In this document: piece after piece, positions 9,958 through 20,410 of the stretch
How positions within the stretch are numbered: the first letter of the stretch is position 1
How the letters are laid out: each line of letters opens with the position of its first letter
Source of the DNA: DATFQI01 sp963831105
GTDB taxonomy: Bacteria > Actinomycetota > Thermoleophilia > Solirubrobacterales > Solirubrobacteraceae
DNA length: 64,000 nucleotides
Direction of reading: 5' to 3'
NCBI GenBank assembly: GCA_963831105.1
Contig: CAWHOS010000003.1
Span: 496,001 to 560,000, forward strand
The notes under the pieces: generated by a model
Told to the model about the DNA's origin: nothing
Database searches by the model: none
Seen by the model: only the letters and a program-made list of their open reading frames with translations
Translations under genes and position numbers: made by a program

Positions 9958-11205
9958 GTGCTGCTCGCCGGCGTCGGCGACCTGTTCGAGGAGGTGGGCG
10001 CGGCGCTCGAGGAGCGCGGCGCGGAGGTCCACCGCTGCGAGGAGCCCGACGACAAGGCGGTGCGCGACGCGCTCGCGGACTCGGGCCCGACGTCGTCTGC
10101 CTGGTCGCGCGACGGCGACCAGCTGCCGCTGCGGCTCGCGCTGCTCGTCCGCCACCTCGACGAGGACGTGCCGATCGTCGCGACGATCTTCGACGCGTCG
10201 ATCGCCGCCCAGCTCGAGGAGGCCGTCCCGCACCTCGACGTCACGTCGCTCGCCGACATCGCCGCGCCCTCGCTGGCCGGGCCGTGCATCCGCGAGGACC
10301 TGGCGGGCGTCCTGCCCGGGGTGGACGGCAAGCTCCCGCAGGAGGTCGATCGCGACCTCGAGCGCCACGAGTACCGCCCGCCCGCGTCGCGCTGGGCGCG
10401 CGCGCTGTTCACCGCCATCTTCAAGCCCTACGACCGCAGCGCCGCGCTGCTGTTCTACGGCGCGATGGGCCTCGTGCTGATGCTCGTCGCGGAGACCGCG
10501 GGCGCGATGGCCGTGCTCGACCAGGGCTTCCCCGACGCGCTGTACGGCTCGACGAAGTCGCTCGCCACGGTCGGCCCGAACACCGCGGTCCAGAAGGGCC
10601 CCGGCTGGTTCAAGCTCGCGATGGTGGCCACGATGCTGCTCACGCTGCTCAGCGCCGCGTGCTTCACGGGCGGCCTGATCGACCGCCTGACGAGCCGCCG
10701 CCTGACCGGCCTCGTCGGGCTCAACGCGGTGCCGCGGCGCGACCACGTCGTGGTCGTCGGCCTCGGGCAGGTCGGCTACCGGCTCTGCACCGCCCTGCGC
10801 GAGTGCGGGATCCCCGTCGTCGTGGTCGCGGACGACGAGGAGGACGAGTCGGTCGGCCACGCCCGCCGGGACCAGCTGCCGATCGTGATCGGGCGCGGCG
10901 CCGACCCGGTCGTGCTGCGCCGGCTCTCGCTCGAGCGCGCCCGCGCGCTGGCCGCCGTCACGCCCGACGACCTGACCAACGTCGAGGTGGCGATGACGGC
11001 CCGCTCGCTCGCCGACGACCTGCGCGTGGTCCTGCGCGCCGGCGACGGCGAGGTCGCGCAGGAGACGGGCTCGCTGTTCCGGATCGGCCACGTGATCGAC
11101 GTCCACCGGATCGCCGCCGCGCTGATCGCCGCGCGCGCCCTGGGCGGCGGCGAGGAGGCGGTGTGGCCGTCGACGGGGAGGCGAAGCTGCTGGCCTCGGC
11201 GCTAG
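9958..11205 (+). CDS. Two-helix channel-like membrane protein with TrkA-N/RCK NAD-binding domain
   Basis: About 415 aa. An N-terminal Rossmann-like segment (VLLAGVGDLFEEVG) precedes two membrane helices (LLFYGAMGLVLMLVAETAGA and FKLAMVATMLLTLLSAACFT) flanking a pore-loop-like stretch STKSLATVGPNTA. After the second helix a TrkA-N domain begins with HVVVVGLGQVGYRLC. The layout matches ligand-gated K+ channels, but the filter reads TVGPN instead of TVGYG, so ion selectivity is uncertain. An alternative GTG at 9941 would fit if one base is missing near 9956. Residues encoded near 10085-10115 and the last ten codons look locally out of frame. It diverges from selA with about 32 bases between starts. 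Confidence 0.75.
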   Translation: MLLAGVGDLFEEVGAALEERGAEVHRCEEPDDKAVRDALADSGPTSSAWSRDGDQLPLRLALLVRHLDEDVPIVATIFDASIAAQLEEAVPHLDVTSLADIAAPSLAGPCIREDLAGVLPGVDGKLPQEVDRDLERHEYRPPASRWARALFTAIFKPYDRSAALLFYGAMGLVLMLVAETAGAMAVLDQGFPDALYGSTKSLATVGPNTAVQKGPGWFKLAMVATMLLTLLSAACFTGGLIDRLTSRRLTGLVGLNAVPRRDHVVVVGLGQVGYRLCTALRECGIPVVVVADDEEDESVGHARRDQLPIVIGRGADPVVLRRLSLERARALAAVTPDDLTNVEVAMTARSLADDLRVVLRAGDGEVAQETGSLFRIGHVIDVHRIAAALIAARALGGGEEAVWPSTGRRSCWPRR

Positions 11206-11229
11206 GCCCGCTGGGGGTACCCTGCGGCC

Positions 11230-12854
<1,625 letters not shown>

Positions 12855-12860
12855 ACGGAG

Positions 12861-14696
12861 ATGAAGGCCCGCCCGATCGCACTCTTCGCGCTGCTGGCAA
12901 CGCTGGTACTCGCACCAGCGGCATCGGCCCAGATGCCCGGCGGCGCGCCGCAGGCGCCGGCCGGCGCGCTGCACCGCTACTACAGCTCCTCGGCGAACAC
13001 CCACTGGGTCACGCCGACCCCGGTGGCGGGCGACTTCGCCTACGAGCGCACGCTCGGCTTCCTGCTGACGACCCCGGCGCCCGGCCGCACGCCGATCCAC
13101 GGCTGCCGCAGCGGCACGGCCGACTACTTCCTCTCGCGCGACGCCGCGTGCGAGGGCACGACCCCGCTGGGCGTCTACGGCTGGGTCGAGGACCAGCGCC
13201 CGGGCGTGCCGTCGGTGCCGCTGTACCGCTGCGTGCGCCCCGGCATCGGCCACTTCGCCACCGACGACGCGGGCTGCGAGGGGCAGACGAACGAGGGCCG
13301 CCTCGGCTACCTGCGCGCCCGCACCCCGGCGCTCGCCCGCTACGTGAGCAGCAGCGACCACCTGGTGACGTCCGGCGTGCCCGGCCCCGGGTACGCGCTC
13401 GAGCTGGTGCACGGCTTCCTCCTGGGCGAGCCGGGCGGCGACCGCTCCGCGCTGTACGAGTGCCGCGTCGGCGGCGACGCCTTCCTCTCGCTCGACCAGG
13501 GCTGCGAGGGCCAGACCGAGCAGGGGCTCGCGGGCTACCTCTACGCCGCGCCGCCGGCCGGCGAGGACGTCACGCCGCTGTATCGCTGCCGGATCGCCTC
13601 GGAGCACTTCACCTCCTCGGACCCGGGCTGCGAGGGCCAGGTCACCGAGAGCCGGCTCGGGTACCTGCGGCGCACGCAGGAGCTGCTCCAGCGCGCTTAC
13701 AGCCCGTCGGCGAACACGCACTGGGTCAGCGCGGGCCCCGTCCCGCCGGGATGGTTCCAGGAGGCGTCGCTCGGCTTCGTGCTCCGGCGCGCGGCCAGCG
13801 ACCGCCAGGCGTTCTACGGCTGCCGTGCGGGCAACACCGACCAGTTCCTCTCGCTCGATCCGGGCTGCGAGGGCCGGACGCAGCTCGGCCGCGAGGGCTG
13901 GCTGTACACCTCGCCGCCCGCGGGCGTGGCGACCGCGCCGCTGTACCGCTGCCTGCGCCCGGGCATCGGCCACTTCGCGAGCCTGGACGCCGCCTGCGAG
14001 GGCCAGCGCACCGAGCAGGTGCTCGGGTACCTGCGCACGGACGGCCCCGAGCCGCCGCCCGAGCCGCTGCGGCTGACCTGCGCCCCGAACGCCGCGAGGG
14101 CGACCGCGCTCGCGCGCGGGCGCTCGGTGCGGCGCGTGCGCTTCGGCGGCCGGGAGCGGCTCGCCGGCCGCGTCCGCAACGGCGGCGGCAGCCCGGCGGC
14201 GGGCGCGACCGTGCTGATCCTGATCGGCAACCGCAACCCAGTGGTGTTCGCCCAGACGGTGGCGGGGCCCGACGGCCGCTACCGCGTCCGCGTGCGGCCG
14301 GGCAAGAACCGAATCTTCCGCGCGGGCTTCCGGGCCACGCCCGAGTCCCCGGACCTCGCCTGCAGCCGGCGCGTGCGCGTCAACGTGCGGGCGGGCCTGA
14401 CGCTGCGCGCGACCAAGCGCGTGCGCCGCGGCGGCCGCGCGCGCTTCCGCGGGCGGCTGCTGGGCAAGCCGATCCCGCGCGTGGGCAAGCTGATCGACCT
14501 GCAGGCCTTCGACGGCGGCCGCTGGCGCACGTTCGCGACCACGCGGGCGAGCCGCAAGGGCCGCTACCGGGCGAGCTACCGCTTCGTGCGCACGAACGCG
14601 CCGCGGACGTTCCGCTTCCGCGCGCGGGCGCGCCGCGAGGCCCGCTACCCCTACGCGCTCGGCGTCTCGAAGGTCGTGCGGGTCCGGGTGCGCTGA
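12861..14696 (+). CDS. Secreted repeat protein with DUF5648-like repeats and a C-terminal beta module
   Basis: 611 aa. A signal peptide (MKARPIALFALLATLVLAPAASA) is followed by six or so tandem units of about 50-70 residues with the pattern Y-x-C-R...(D/E)xF-S-xDxxCEG...LGYL, as in LYRCVRPGIGHFATDDAGCEG and YECRVGGDAFLSLDQGCEG. These resemble DUF5648 repeats of secreted proteins. Two units also carry YYSSSANTHWV or YSPSANTHWV. The last 170 residues form a basic beta-rich module with VRRGGRARFRGRL and LQAFDGGRWRTFA. That module recurs in the minus-strand protein at 15945-17475. The ATG lies seven bases after the mutase stop. It is probably a surface adhesin or structural protein; function is unknown. 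Confidence 0.75.
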   Translation: MKARPIALFALLATLVLAPAASAQMPGGAPQAPAGALHRYYSSSANTHWVTPTPVAGDFAYERTLGFLLTTPAPGRTPIHGCRSGTADYFLSRDAACEGTTPLGVYGWVEDQRPGVPSVPLYRCVRPGIGHFATDDAGCEGQTNEGRLGYLRARTPALARYVSSSDHLVTSGVPGPGYALELVHGFLLGEPGGDRSALYECRVGGDAFLSLDQGCEGQTEQGLAGYLYAAPPAGEDVTPLYRCRIASEHFTSSDPGCEGQVTESRLGYLRRTQELLQRAYSPSANTHWVSAGPVPPGWFQEASLGFVLRRAASDRQAFYGCRAGNTDQFLSLDPGCEGRTQLGREGWLYTSPPAGVATAPLYRCLRPGIGHFASLDAACEGQRTEQVLGYLRTDGPEPPPEPLRLTCAPNAARATALARGRSVRRVRFGGRERLAGRVRNGGGSPAAGATVLILIGNRNPVVFAQTVAGPDGRYRVRVRPGKNRIFRAGFRATPESPDLACSRRVRVNVRAGLTLRATKRVRRGGRARFRGRLLGKPIPRVGKLIDLQAFDGGRWRTFATTRASRKGRYRASYRFVRTNAPRTFRFRARARREARYPYALGVSKVVRVRVR

Positions 14697-14702
14697 GCCG
14701 GG

Positions 14703-15881
14703 CTAGTTCTTGTAGCGCTTGGTGACCGTCTCACAGTTGACGGTCTTGACGTTGCGGTTGAAGCCGATGTTGACCCGGTCGCCGCCCGGGCCGCAGTCGA
14801 TCGTCACGGGCGTGCGGCTGTAGGCCTCCACGACGTCGTTGCCGTCGCCGGTGCTGACGCTGTTGCGGCCGTGGCCGGTGAGGCGGACCGTGTCGTCGCC
14901 GGCGCCGCCGCCGATCACGTTGTTGCCGGGGCCGCCCTGCAGGTAGTCGTTGCCGGCGCCGCCGTCGATCACGTTCGAGCCGCGGCTGCCGTAGACGATG
15001 TCGTTGCCGTCGCCGCCGAAGATGCGGTCGATGCCGCGCGAGGGGCCCGTCGGGAGCCGGTTGCCCCAGAGGACGTCGTCGCCGCCCTCGCCGTAGAGCT
15101 TGTCGGGGCCCGAGCCGCCGAGCAGCGTGTCCTTGAGCGGGGTGCCGCGCAGGGTGCGCCCGCGCGGGGAGCGGATCATGCGGTGCACGCCGACCGTCGG
15201 GTCCTTCGTGCGGACCTGCTCGATCACGGTCTCGCAGGCGCGGATCTTGCCGGTGCGCAGCGCCTTGGCGTTGGAGACGCCGCCGCGGTTGGCGTAGGGG
15301 TTGATGTAGATCGTGTCGGCGCCCGGGCCGCAGTCGACGCTGCCGACCGCGGTGCCGTTGTTGACGTAGACGGTGTCGTCGCCGTCGCCGGCGTCCAGCT
15401 TGTCCTTGCCCGAGTCGGAGTAGACGGTGTCGTTGCCCGGGCCCGCCACGACGATGTCGGTGCCGCCGCCGGCGTGCAGCGTGTCGTTGCCGTCGCCGCC
15501 GGAGATGCGGTCGCCCGCCGAGCCCGAGTCGAGCTGGTCGTCGCCCGCGCCGCCGTCGATCGTGTCGCGGCCGAAGCCGCCGACCACGTTGTCGCTGCCG
15601 TACTGGCCCTGGATCGAGTCGTCGCCCGAGCCGCCGTCGATCGTGTCGTCGCCGCCGCCGCCGAAGATGCGGTCGTGGCCGGTCTCGCCGAGCAGGACGT
15701 CGTTGGCGATCCCGCCGAAGATCGTGTCGCCGCCGCCCGAGCCGTTGATCTGCTGGGGCTCGGCGCCCTTCGCGCGCAGGCGGTCAGGACCCGGCGTGCC
15801 GGAGCGGACGGCGCCCAGCGCGGCCGAGGCCGGCACGAGCAGGGCGAGGGCGATGAGGACGAGCAGGCGGAGGCGGGGCAT
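14703..15881 (-). CDS. Secreted RTX-type calcium-binding repeat protein
   Basis: 392 aa from ATG 15881 (MPRLRLLVLIALALLVPASA is a good signal peptide; an upstream ATG at 15899 adds six residues). The mature part is a series of nonapeptide repeats of the GGxGxDxux type, for example GGGGDDTIDGGSGDDSIQG and GGDGNDIVYGSRGSN, which form parallel beta-roll calcium sites. A repeat-poor insert of about 50 residues around KIRACETVIEQVRT separates two repeat blocks. No enzymatic domain is visible. It lies between two secreted proteins that share a C-terminal module, suggesting a surface or matrix role. Confidence 0.85.
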   Translation of the reverse strand: MPRLRLLVLIALALLVPASAALGAVRSGTPGPDRLRAKGAEPQQINGSGGGDTIFGGIANDVLLGETGHDRIFGGGGDDTIDGGSGDDSIQGQYGSDNVVGGFGRDTIDGGAGDDQLDSGSAGDRISGGDGNDTLHAGGGTDIVVAGPGNDTVYSDSGKDKLDAGDGDDTVYVNNGTAVGSVDCGPGADTIYINPYANRGGVSNAKALRTGKIRACETVIEQVRTKDPTVGVHRMIRSPRGRTLRGTPLKDTLLGGSGPDKLYGEGGDDVLWGNRLPTGPSRGIDRIFGGDGNDIVYGSRGSNVIDGGAGNDYLQGGPGNNVIGGGAGDDTVRLTGHGRNSVSTGDGNDVVEAYSRTPVTIDCGPGGDRVNIGFNRNVKTVNCETVTKRYKN

Positions 15882-15944
15882 CCCTCGCTGGATCGGCATC
15901 CGTCGCGGGGCCTTGAGCCCCGCTCGACGGACGCCCGATCCGGC

Positions 15945-17475
15945 TCAGCGGACGCGCACCCGGATCTTGCGCGAGTAGCCCAGCTCGTACGGGTAGCCGG
16001 TCTCCCGGCGCACGCGGGCGCGGAAGCGGAACGTCCGCGGCCCGAACGTGCGCCGCAGCCGGTAGCTCGCGCGGAAGCGGCCGTCCTGGCGCGAGCGCGG
16101 CTGCGCGAACGTCCGCCAGCGCCCGCCGTCGAAGGCCTGCAGCTCCACGAGCTTGCCGCGCGCGGGCACCGGCCGGCCCTTCAGCCGCCCGCGGAAGCGC
16201 ACGCGGCCGCCCGGCCGCACGCGGCGGGTGGCCTTGAGCGTGACGCCGGCGCGGGTCCCGATGCGCGCGACCTTGCAGGCGAGCGAGCCGGCGCCGGGCG
16301 CCAGCGCCCGGACGTTGAGCCGGCGGGTCGGGCCGGCGGGCAGCCGCATCGTGTAGTAGCCGTTGGGATCGGCGGTCGCCGACGCGGTCCAGCCGCCCTT
16401 CACGGGCGAGGCGGTCACGGTCGCCTGGACGAGCGGCGCGCCGTCGGTCCGCCGGGCGCGCCCGCTCAGGCGCGGCCGCTTGCCGAAGCTCACGAGCTTC
16501 GCGTGGGCCGTCAGGCGCCCGGCGGCGAGGTCGCACGAGGGCGGCGGGGGCGGCGGCGGGTGCAGGGACTTCCAGCCGTCCCAGCCGTTCTGCGCGCCCC
16601 GGCCGGCGTCGTAGACGTTGTAGACGACCTCGCCGCCGCGGCGGGCGAACAGCCACATGCGCGAGGACGTGTCCGCGACGACGGCGGGCCCCGAGTCGAC
16701 GCCGCCGGGAACCGTCTTCCAGCCCGACCAGGCGGCGCCGTCCCACGTGATCCAGCGCACCTCGCCGGTGCCCGAGCGCACGAAGATGTCCAGCGTGTTG
16801 AGCGTGCGCACGGTCGCGGCCGGCGCGTGCTGGGTCGTCATGCCGCCGGGGATCTGCGCCCAGCCGCTCCAGCCCGAGCCGTTGTAGGTGTTGAGGTGGA
16901 CGAGGTCGTTGGTCCCGCGCACGATCACGTCCACGTAGCCCGTGTTGCGCGAGACGGCCGCCGGCGCCGAGAGGGTCAGCCCGGGGTCGAGCTGCGTGTT
17001 GTTGACGTCGGTCCAGCCCTGGCCCGGCACCCAGGACTTCGCCTCGATGCCGTTGTCCGCGCCGCGCCAGAAGAGGTCGATGTAGCCGAAGCCGCGCCGG
17101 ATCGAGACCGTCGGGGAGGAGAGCATGGAGTGGCCGAGGCCGCCCCATCCCGACCAACCGCCGGAGGTCGTGAAGTAGCGGTGGTAGAGCGCGCTGTCGC
17201 CGCCGCGGACGAACACGTCGCTGGTGGTGGCGTCGCGGCCCGGACGCGCCGGGGCCCGAGTCCAGGTAGCCGCCGAGCGAGCTCCAGGGCGTGAACGAGC
17301 CGCCCGACAGCTCCGACGTGAGCAGGGCGCCGTCGCTGCCGCGGATGAAGACGGTGACCTGGCCCGGGCCGCGCGAGGACGCCGCCGGGTTGTCGTCGAG
17401 CACCTCCGCCCGAGCCGTCCCTGTGATGGCGGCCGCTGCCGCCATCGCGAGCACGCACGCCAGTCCCCTTCGCAT
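15945..17475 (-). CDS. Secreted PLL-like beta-propeller protein with C-terminal beta module (frameshifted near 17240)
   Basis: About 510 aa. ATG 17475 gives the signal peptide MRRGLACVLAMAAAAAITGTARA. The body consists of propeller-like blades with a recurring W-S-GW motif (GWSGWGGLG, GWSGWAQIPGG, AWSGWKTVPGG, GWDGWKSL) and VFIRGSDGAL/VFVRGGDSAL units, as in PLL-like/DUF346 lectin propellers. A proline run (PPPPPPP) leads to a C-terminal module with VRPGGRVRFRGRL and LQAFDGGRWRTFA, almost the same as in the protein at 12861-14696. One extra G near 17240 breaks the frame; length 3n+1 supports a single insertion. Carbohydrate binding at the cell surface is a reasonable inference. Confidence 0.75.
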
Positions 17476-17593
17476 CTTCTTACACCAACCCGATCGACGC
17501 CCTAACCGGGCGCCATCGTAGGACGCACGGCGTGGTTCCACCAGTCGAACGAACGTGCAGGGAAGCCGCCCGGCGGATCGAAGCTCAACGCCG

Positions 17594-18079
17594 ATGCCTT
17601 CCCTCGAAGCCAAGCGCACCCTCGTCAAGTCGCCGCCGGAGATCTGGGCGGAAGTATCGGACGCCGGCGCGCTGGCCCGCCATCTGGGCGAGTTCGGCGA
17701 GATCCGCATCACCCGCACGCAGCCGGAGTCTCTCGTCGAATGGGAGGGCGAGAAGGCCTCGGGCTGCGTGCGGCTCGAGCCGTCGGGCTGGGGCACGAAG
17801 GTGACGCTCACGGCCGAGGCGATCGCGCCGCCCGAACCTGAGCCCGAGCCCGAGCCCGAGCCCGAGCCGGAACCGGCGCCCGAGCCGCCGGCGAGGGCCT
17901 CGTGGTGGAGCCGCTTCCGGCGCCGCCGAGAGCCGGAGCCCGTACCCGAGCCCGAGCCCGAGCCCGTCGTGACGCCGCCGCCGGCCCCCGCGCTCGACGG
18001 CGAGCGGGCCCAGGCCGCGCTGACCGGCGTGCTCGACACGCTCGGGGCGGCGCACCACCGCCCGTTCTCGCGGCCCTAG
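17594..18079 (+). CDS. SRPBCC-like protein with Glu-Pro repeat linker
   Basis: 161 aa from ATG 17594. Residues 1-75 look like part of an SRPBCC/START-type fold (VKSPPEIWAEVSDAGALARHL, VRLEPSGWGTKVTLTAEA). They are interrupted by a run of alternating Glu and Pro (eight or so EP units), a basic segment WWSRFRRRREPEPVPEPEPEPV, and a final helix-like piece ALTGVLDTLGAAHH that could be the missing SRPBCC C-terminal helix. The linker is therefore inserted inside the fold or joins two halves. No export signal is seen. Function is unknown. Confidence 0.6.
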   Translation: MPSLEAKRTLVKSPPEIWAEVSDAGALARHLGEFGEIRITRTQPESLVEWEGEKASGCVRLEPSGWGTKVTLTAEAIAPPEPEPEPEPEPEPEPAPEPPARASWWSRFRRRREPEPVPEPEPEPVVTPPPAPALDGERAQAALTGVLDTLGAAHHRPFSRP

Positions 18080-18107
18080 CCAGATCCGGGCTTTAACCTA
18101 GGGCTCC

Positions 18108-18353
18108 GTGTCCACCACGGAGCGCAGGGTCCTCACCGCCCCCGACGCCGTCGCGCGCGCCGCCGCGCGCCTGGCCGCCGACCGCGAGCAGCGCTGGATG
18201 CTCTGCCAGCCGCGCTCGGTGCGCCGGTCGTTCGCCGAGGAGGTCTTCGGGCGCCCGGACGCCGAGCTGCAGCAGCAGATCTGGATGCTGCGCCAGGCCG
18301 AGGCCGTGCGGGAGAGCTACATCGAGGACGTCCTGGAGGCCGAGGGCGGATAG
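18108..18353 (+). CDS. Conserved-looking 81-aa helical protein upstream of pccB
   Basis: GTG 18108 to 18353. The sequence is mainly helical and charged, with EQRWMLCQPRSVRRSFAEEV and QQIWMLRQAEAVRESYIEDV. The two halves contain a similar WMLxQxxxVRxS(F/Y)xE(D/E)V pattern, suggesting internal duplication. It sits 14 bases before pccB in the same orientation and is probably co-transcribed. It does not look like the usual acyl-CoA carboxylase epsilon subunit. Function is unknown. Confidence 0.6.
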   Translation: MSTTERRVLTAPDAVARAAARLAADREQRWMLCQPRSVRRSFAEEVFGRPDAELQQQIWMLRQAEAVRESYIEDVLEAEGG

Positions 18354-18367
18354 GCTGCGCGCCTCCC

Positions 18368-19936
18368 ATGCGCCAGAAGAGCCCGGAGACCTACGAGGAG
18401 AAGCTCGCGCAGCTCGAGGAGCTGCGCGACGCCGCGATCCACCACGCGTCCGAGGCGGCCGTCGAGAAGCAGCACGCGAAGGGCAAGTACACGGCCCGCG
18501 AGCGGATCGAGAAGCTGCTCGACCCGGGCTCCTTCCAGGAGCTCGACACCTACGTCCGCCACCGCACGACCGAGTTCGAGATGCAGAAGAACCGGCCGTG
18601 GGGCGACGCGGTGGTCACGGGCCACGGCACGATCGACGGCCGGCGCGTGTGCGTCTTCTCGCAGGACTTCACGGTCTTCGGCGGCTCGCTGGGCGAGGTC
18701 ATGGCCGAGAAGATGTGCAAGATCATGGACCTGGCGGCCAAGATCGGCTGCCCCGTGATCGGCATCAACGACTCGGGCGGCGCCCGCATCCAGGAGGGCG
18801 TCGTGTCGCTCGGCGCCTACGGCGACGTCTTCGTGCGCAACGTCAAGAGCTCCGGCGTTATCCCGCAGATCTCGCTGATCATGGGCCCGTGCGCGGGCGG
18901 GGCGGTCTACTCGCCGGCCATCACGGACTTCATCTTCATGGTCAAGGAGACCTCGCACATGTTCATCACGGGCCCCGACGTGATCAAGACGGTCACGGGC
19001 GAGGAGGTCGAGTTCGAGGAGCTCGGCGGCGCGATGAGCCACAACTCCAAGTCGGGCGTGGCGCACTTCGCCTCCGACGACGAGGACCAGTGCCTCGAGG
19101 ACACGCGCTACCTGTTCTCGTTCCTGCCGCAGAACAACCTCGAGACGGCGCCGCGCGTGCTGCCGACCGACGACCCGATGCGGATGGACCCCGAGCTGGA
19201 CGACATCGTCCCGGCCAACGCGAACAAGCCCTACGACATGCGCGAGGTCGTGCGCGGGATCGTCGACGACGGCGAGTTCTTCGAGGTCCAGGAGCACTTC
19301 GCCCAGAACATCATCTGCGGCTTCTCGCGCCTGAACGGCTACTCCGTCGGCGTCGTCGGCAACCAGCCGCGCGCGATGGCCGGCGTGCTGGACATCGACG
19401 CCAGCTCGAAGGCGGCGCGCTTCGTGCGCACCTGCGACGCGTTCAACATCCCGCTGCTGACCTTCGTCGACGTGCCGGGCTTCCTCCCGGGCACCACGCA
19501 GGAGTGGGGCGGCATCATCCGCCACGGCGCGAAGCTGCTCTACGCCTTCACCGAGGCGACGGTCCCGAAGATCACGGTGATCACGCGCAAGGCCTACGGC
19601 GGCGCCTACGACGTCATGGCCTCCAAGCACATGCTCGCCGACTTCAACTTCGCCTGGCCGACGGCGGAGATCGCGGTGATGGGCCCAGAGGGCGCCGTCA
19701 ACATCATCCACCGGCGCGACATCGCCTCTTCACCGACGCCAGAGGAGCGTCGCACGAAGCTGATCGACGACTACAAGGCGCGCTTCGCCAACCCCTACAC
19801 GGCGGCCGAGCGCGGCTACATCGACGACGTCCTGATCCCGCACGAGACGCGCCCGAAGCTGATCACCGCGCTCGAGACCCTGCTCACCAAGCGCGAGCCG
19901 GGCCCGAAGCGCAAGCACGGCAACATCCCGCTCTAG
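18368..19936 (+). CDS. pccB: Propionyl-CoA carboxylase beta subunit
   Basis: Carboxyltransferase subunit, 522 aa from ATG 18368, that moves CO2 from biotin to propionyl-CoA to make methylmalonyl-CoA. Both crotonase-like halves are complete: KGKYTARERIEKLLDPGSF, INDSGGARIQEGV, GPCAGGAVYSPAITDF, FVDVPGFLPG and KAYGGAYDVMASKH. The Asp in GGAYD matches the residue that favours propionyl- over acetyl-CoA in studied actinobacterial enzymes. The biotin-carrying alpha subunit is encoded at 35703-37484. The stop overlaps that of the convergent SRPBCC gene. Confidence 0.95.
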   Translation: MRQKSPETYEEKLAQLEELRDAAIHHASEAAVEKQHAKGKYTARERIEKLLDPGSFQELDTYVRHRTTEFEMQKNRPWGDAVVTGHGTIDGRRVCVFSQDFTVFGGSLGEVMAEKMCKIMDLAAKIGCPVIGINDSGGARIQEGVVSLGAYGDVFVRNVKSSGVIPQISLIMGPCAGGAVYSPAITDFIFMVKETSHMFITGPDVIKTVTGEEVEFEELGGAMSHNSKSGVAHFASDDEDQCLEDTRYLFSFLPQNNLETAPRVLPTDDPMRMDPELDDIVPANANKPYDMREVVRGIVDDGEFFEVQEHFAQNIICGFSRLNGYSVGVVGNQPRAMAGVLDIDASSKAARFVRTCDAFNIPLLTFVDVPGFLPGTTQEWGGIIRHGAKLLYAFTEATVPKITVITRKAYGGAYDVMASKHMLADFNFAWPTAEIAVMGPEGAVNIIHRRDIASSPTPEERRTKLIDDYKARFANPYTAAERGYIDDVLIPHETRPKLITALETLLTKREPGPKRKHGNIPL

Positions 19937-20379
19937 GGCACGGAGGCGACGGCCTCGGCGAGCCGTGACAGCCGCTTCAGCGAGAGGCGGTTGCGCAGCT
20001 GCGTGAGCAGCTTGCCCGGCGGGGTCCGCAGCAGCGGCGCCGCGAGCCCCGACATCGGCTCCTCCTCGATCGTCATGTGCGTGCCGCCGCCCTCGGGGCG
20101 CAGCACGAGCACCACGCGGGCGACGAGCGCCGGGCGGGCCTTCGCGATCAGCTCGAGCCGGTGCGGCGGATCGCTCGCGACGGACTCCGTCTCGTCGTGG
20201 ATCAGCACGGGCTTGATGCCCTGGGTGTGCTTGAAGCGGGTTCCGGGAGCGGGCCAGGCCGGCGGGTGGGACTCGACCGATCGGGAGCCGACGACCCAGT
20301 AGGCGTAGGTGGGCGGGGCGGACAGGACGCGGAACACCTGCTCCGGGGACGCGCTGGAGGTTCGTGAGACTGGGGGCAC
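19933..20379 (-). CDS. SRPBCC-family protein
   Basis: 148 aa from GTG 20377-20379. The START/SRPBCC pattern is clear: SASPEQVFRVLSAPPTYAYWVVGSRSV at the N-terminus, RLELIAKARP, and GGGTHMTIEEEP before a C-terminal helix. Such proteins bind hydrophobic ligands or act as polyketide-cyclase-like enzymes; nothing here defines the ligand. It diverges from the FAD oxidoreductase gene at 20411 with only 31 bases between starts, so the two may share a promoter region and a pathway. Confidence 0.75.
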   Translation of the reverse strand: MPPVSRTSSASPEQVFRVLSAPPTYAYWVVGSRSVESHPPAWPAPGTRFKHTQGIKPVLIHDETESVASDPPHRLELIAKARPALVARVVLVLRPEGGGTHMTIEEEPMSGLAAPLLRTPPGKLLTQLRNRLSLKRLSRLAEAVASVP

Positions 20380-20410
20380 GCGCCGGGGCTACCCCGGGTA
20401 GGACCGCCAC

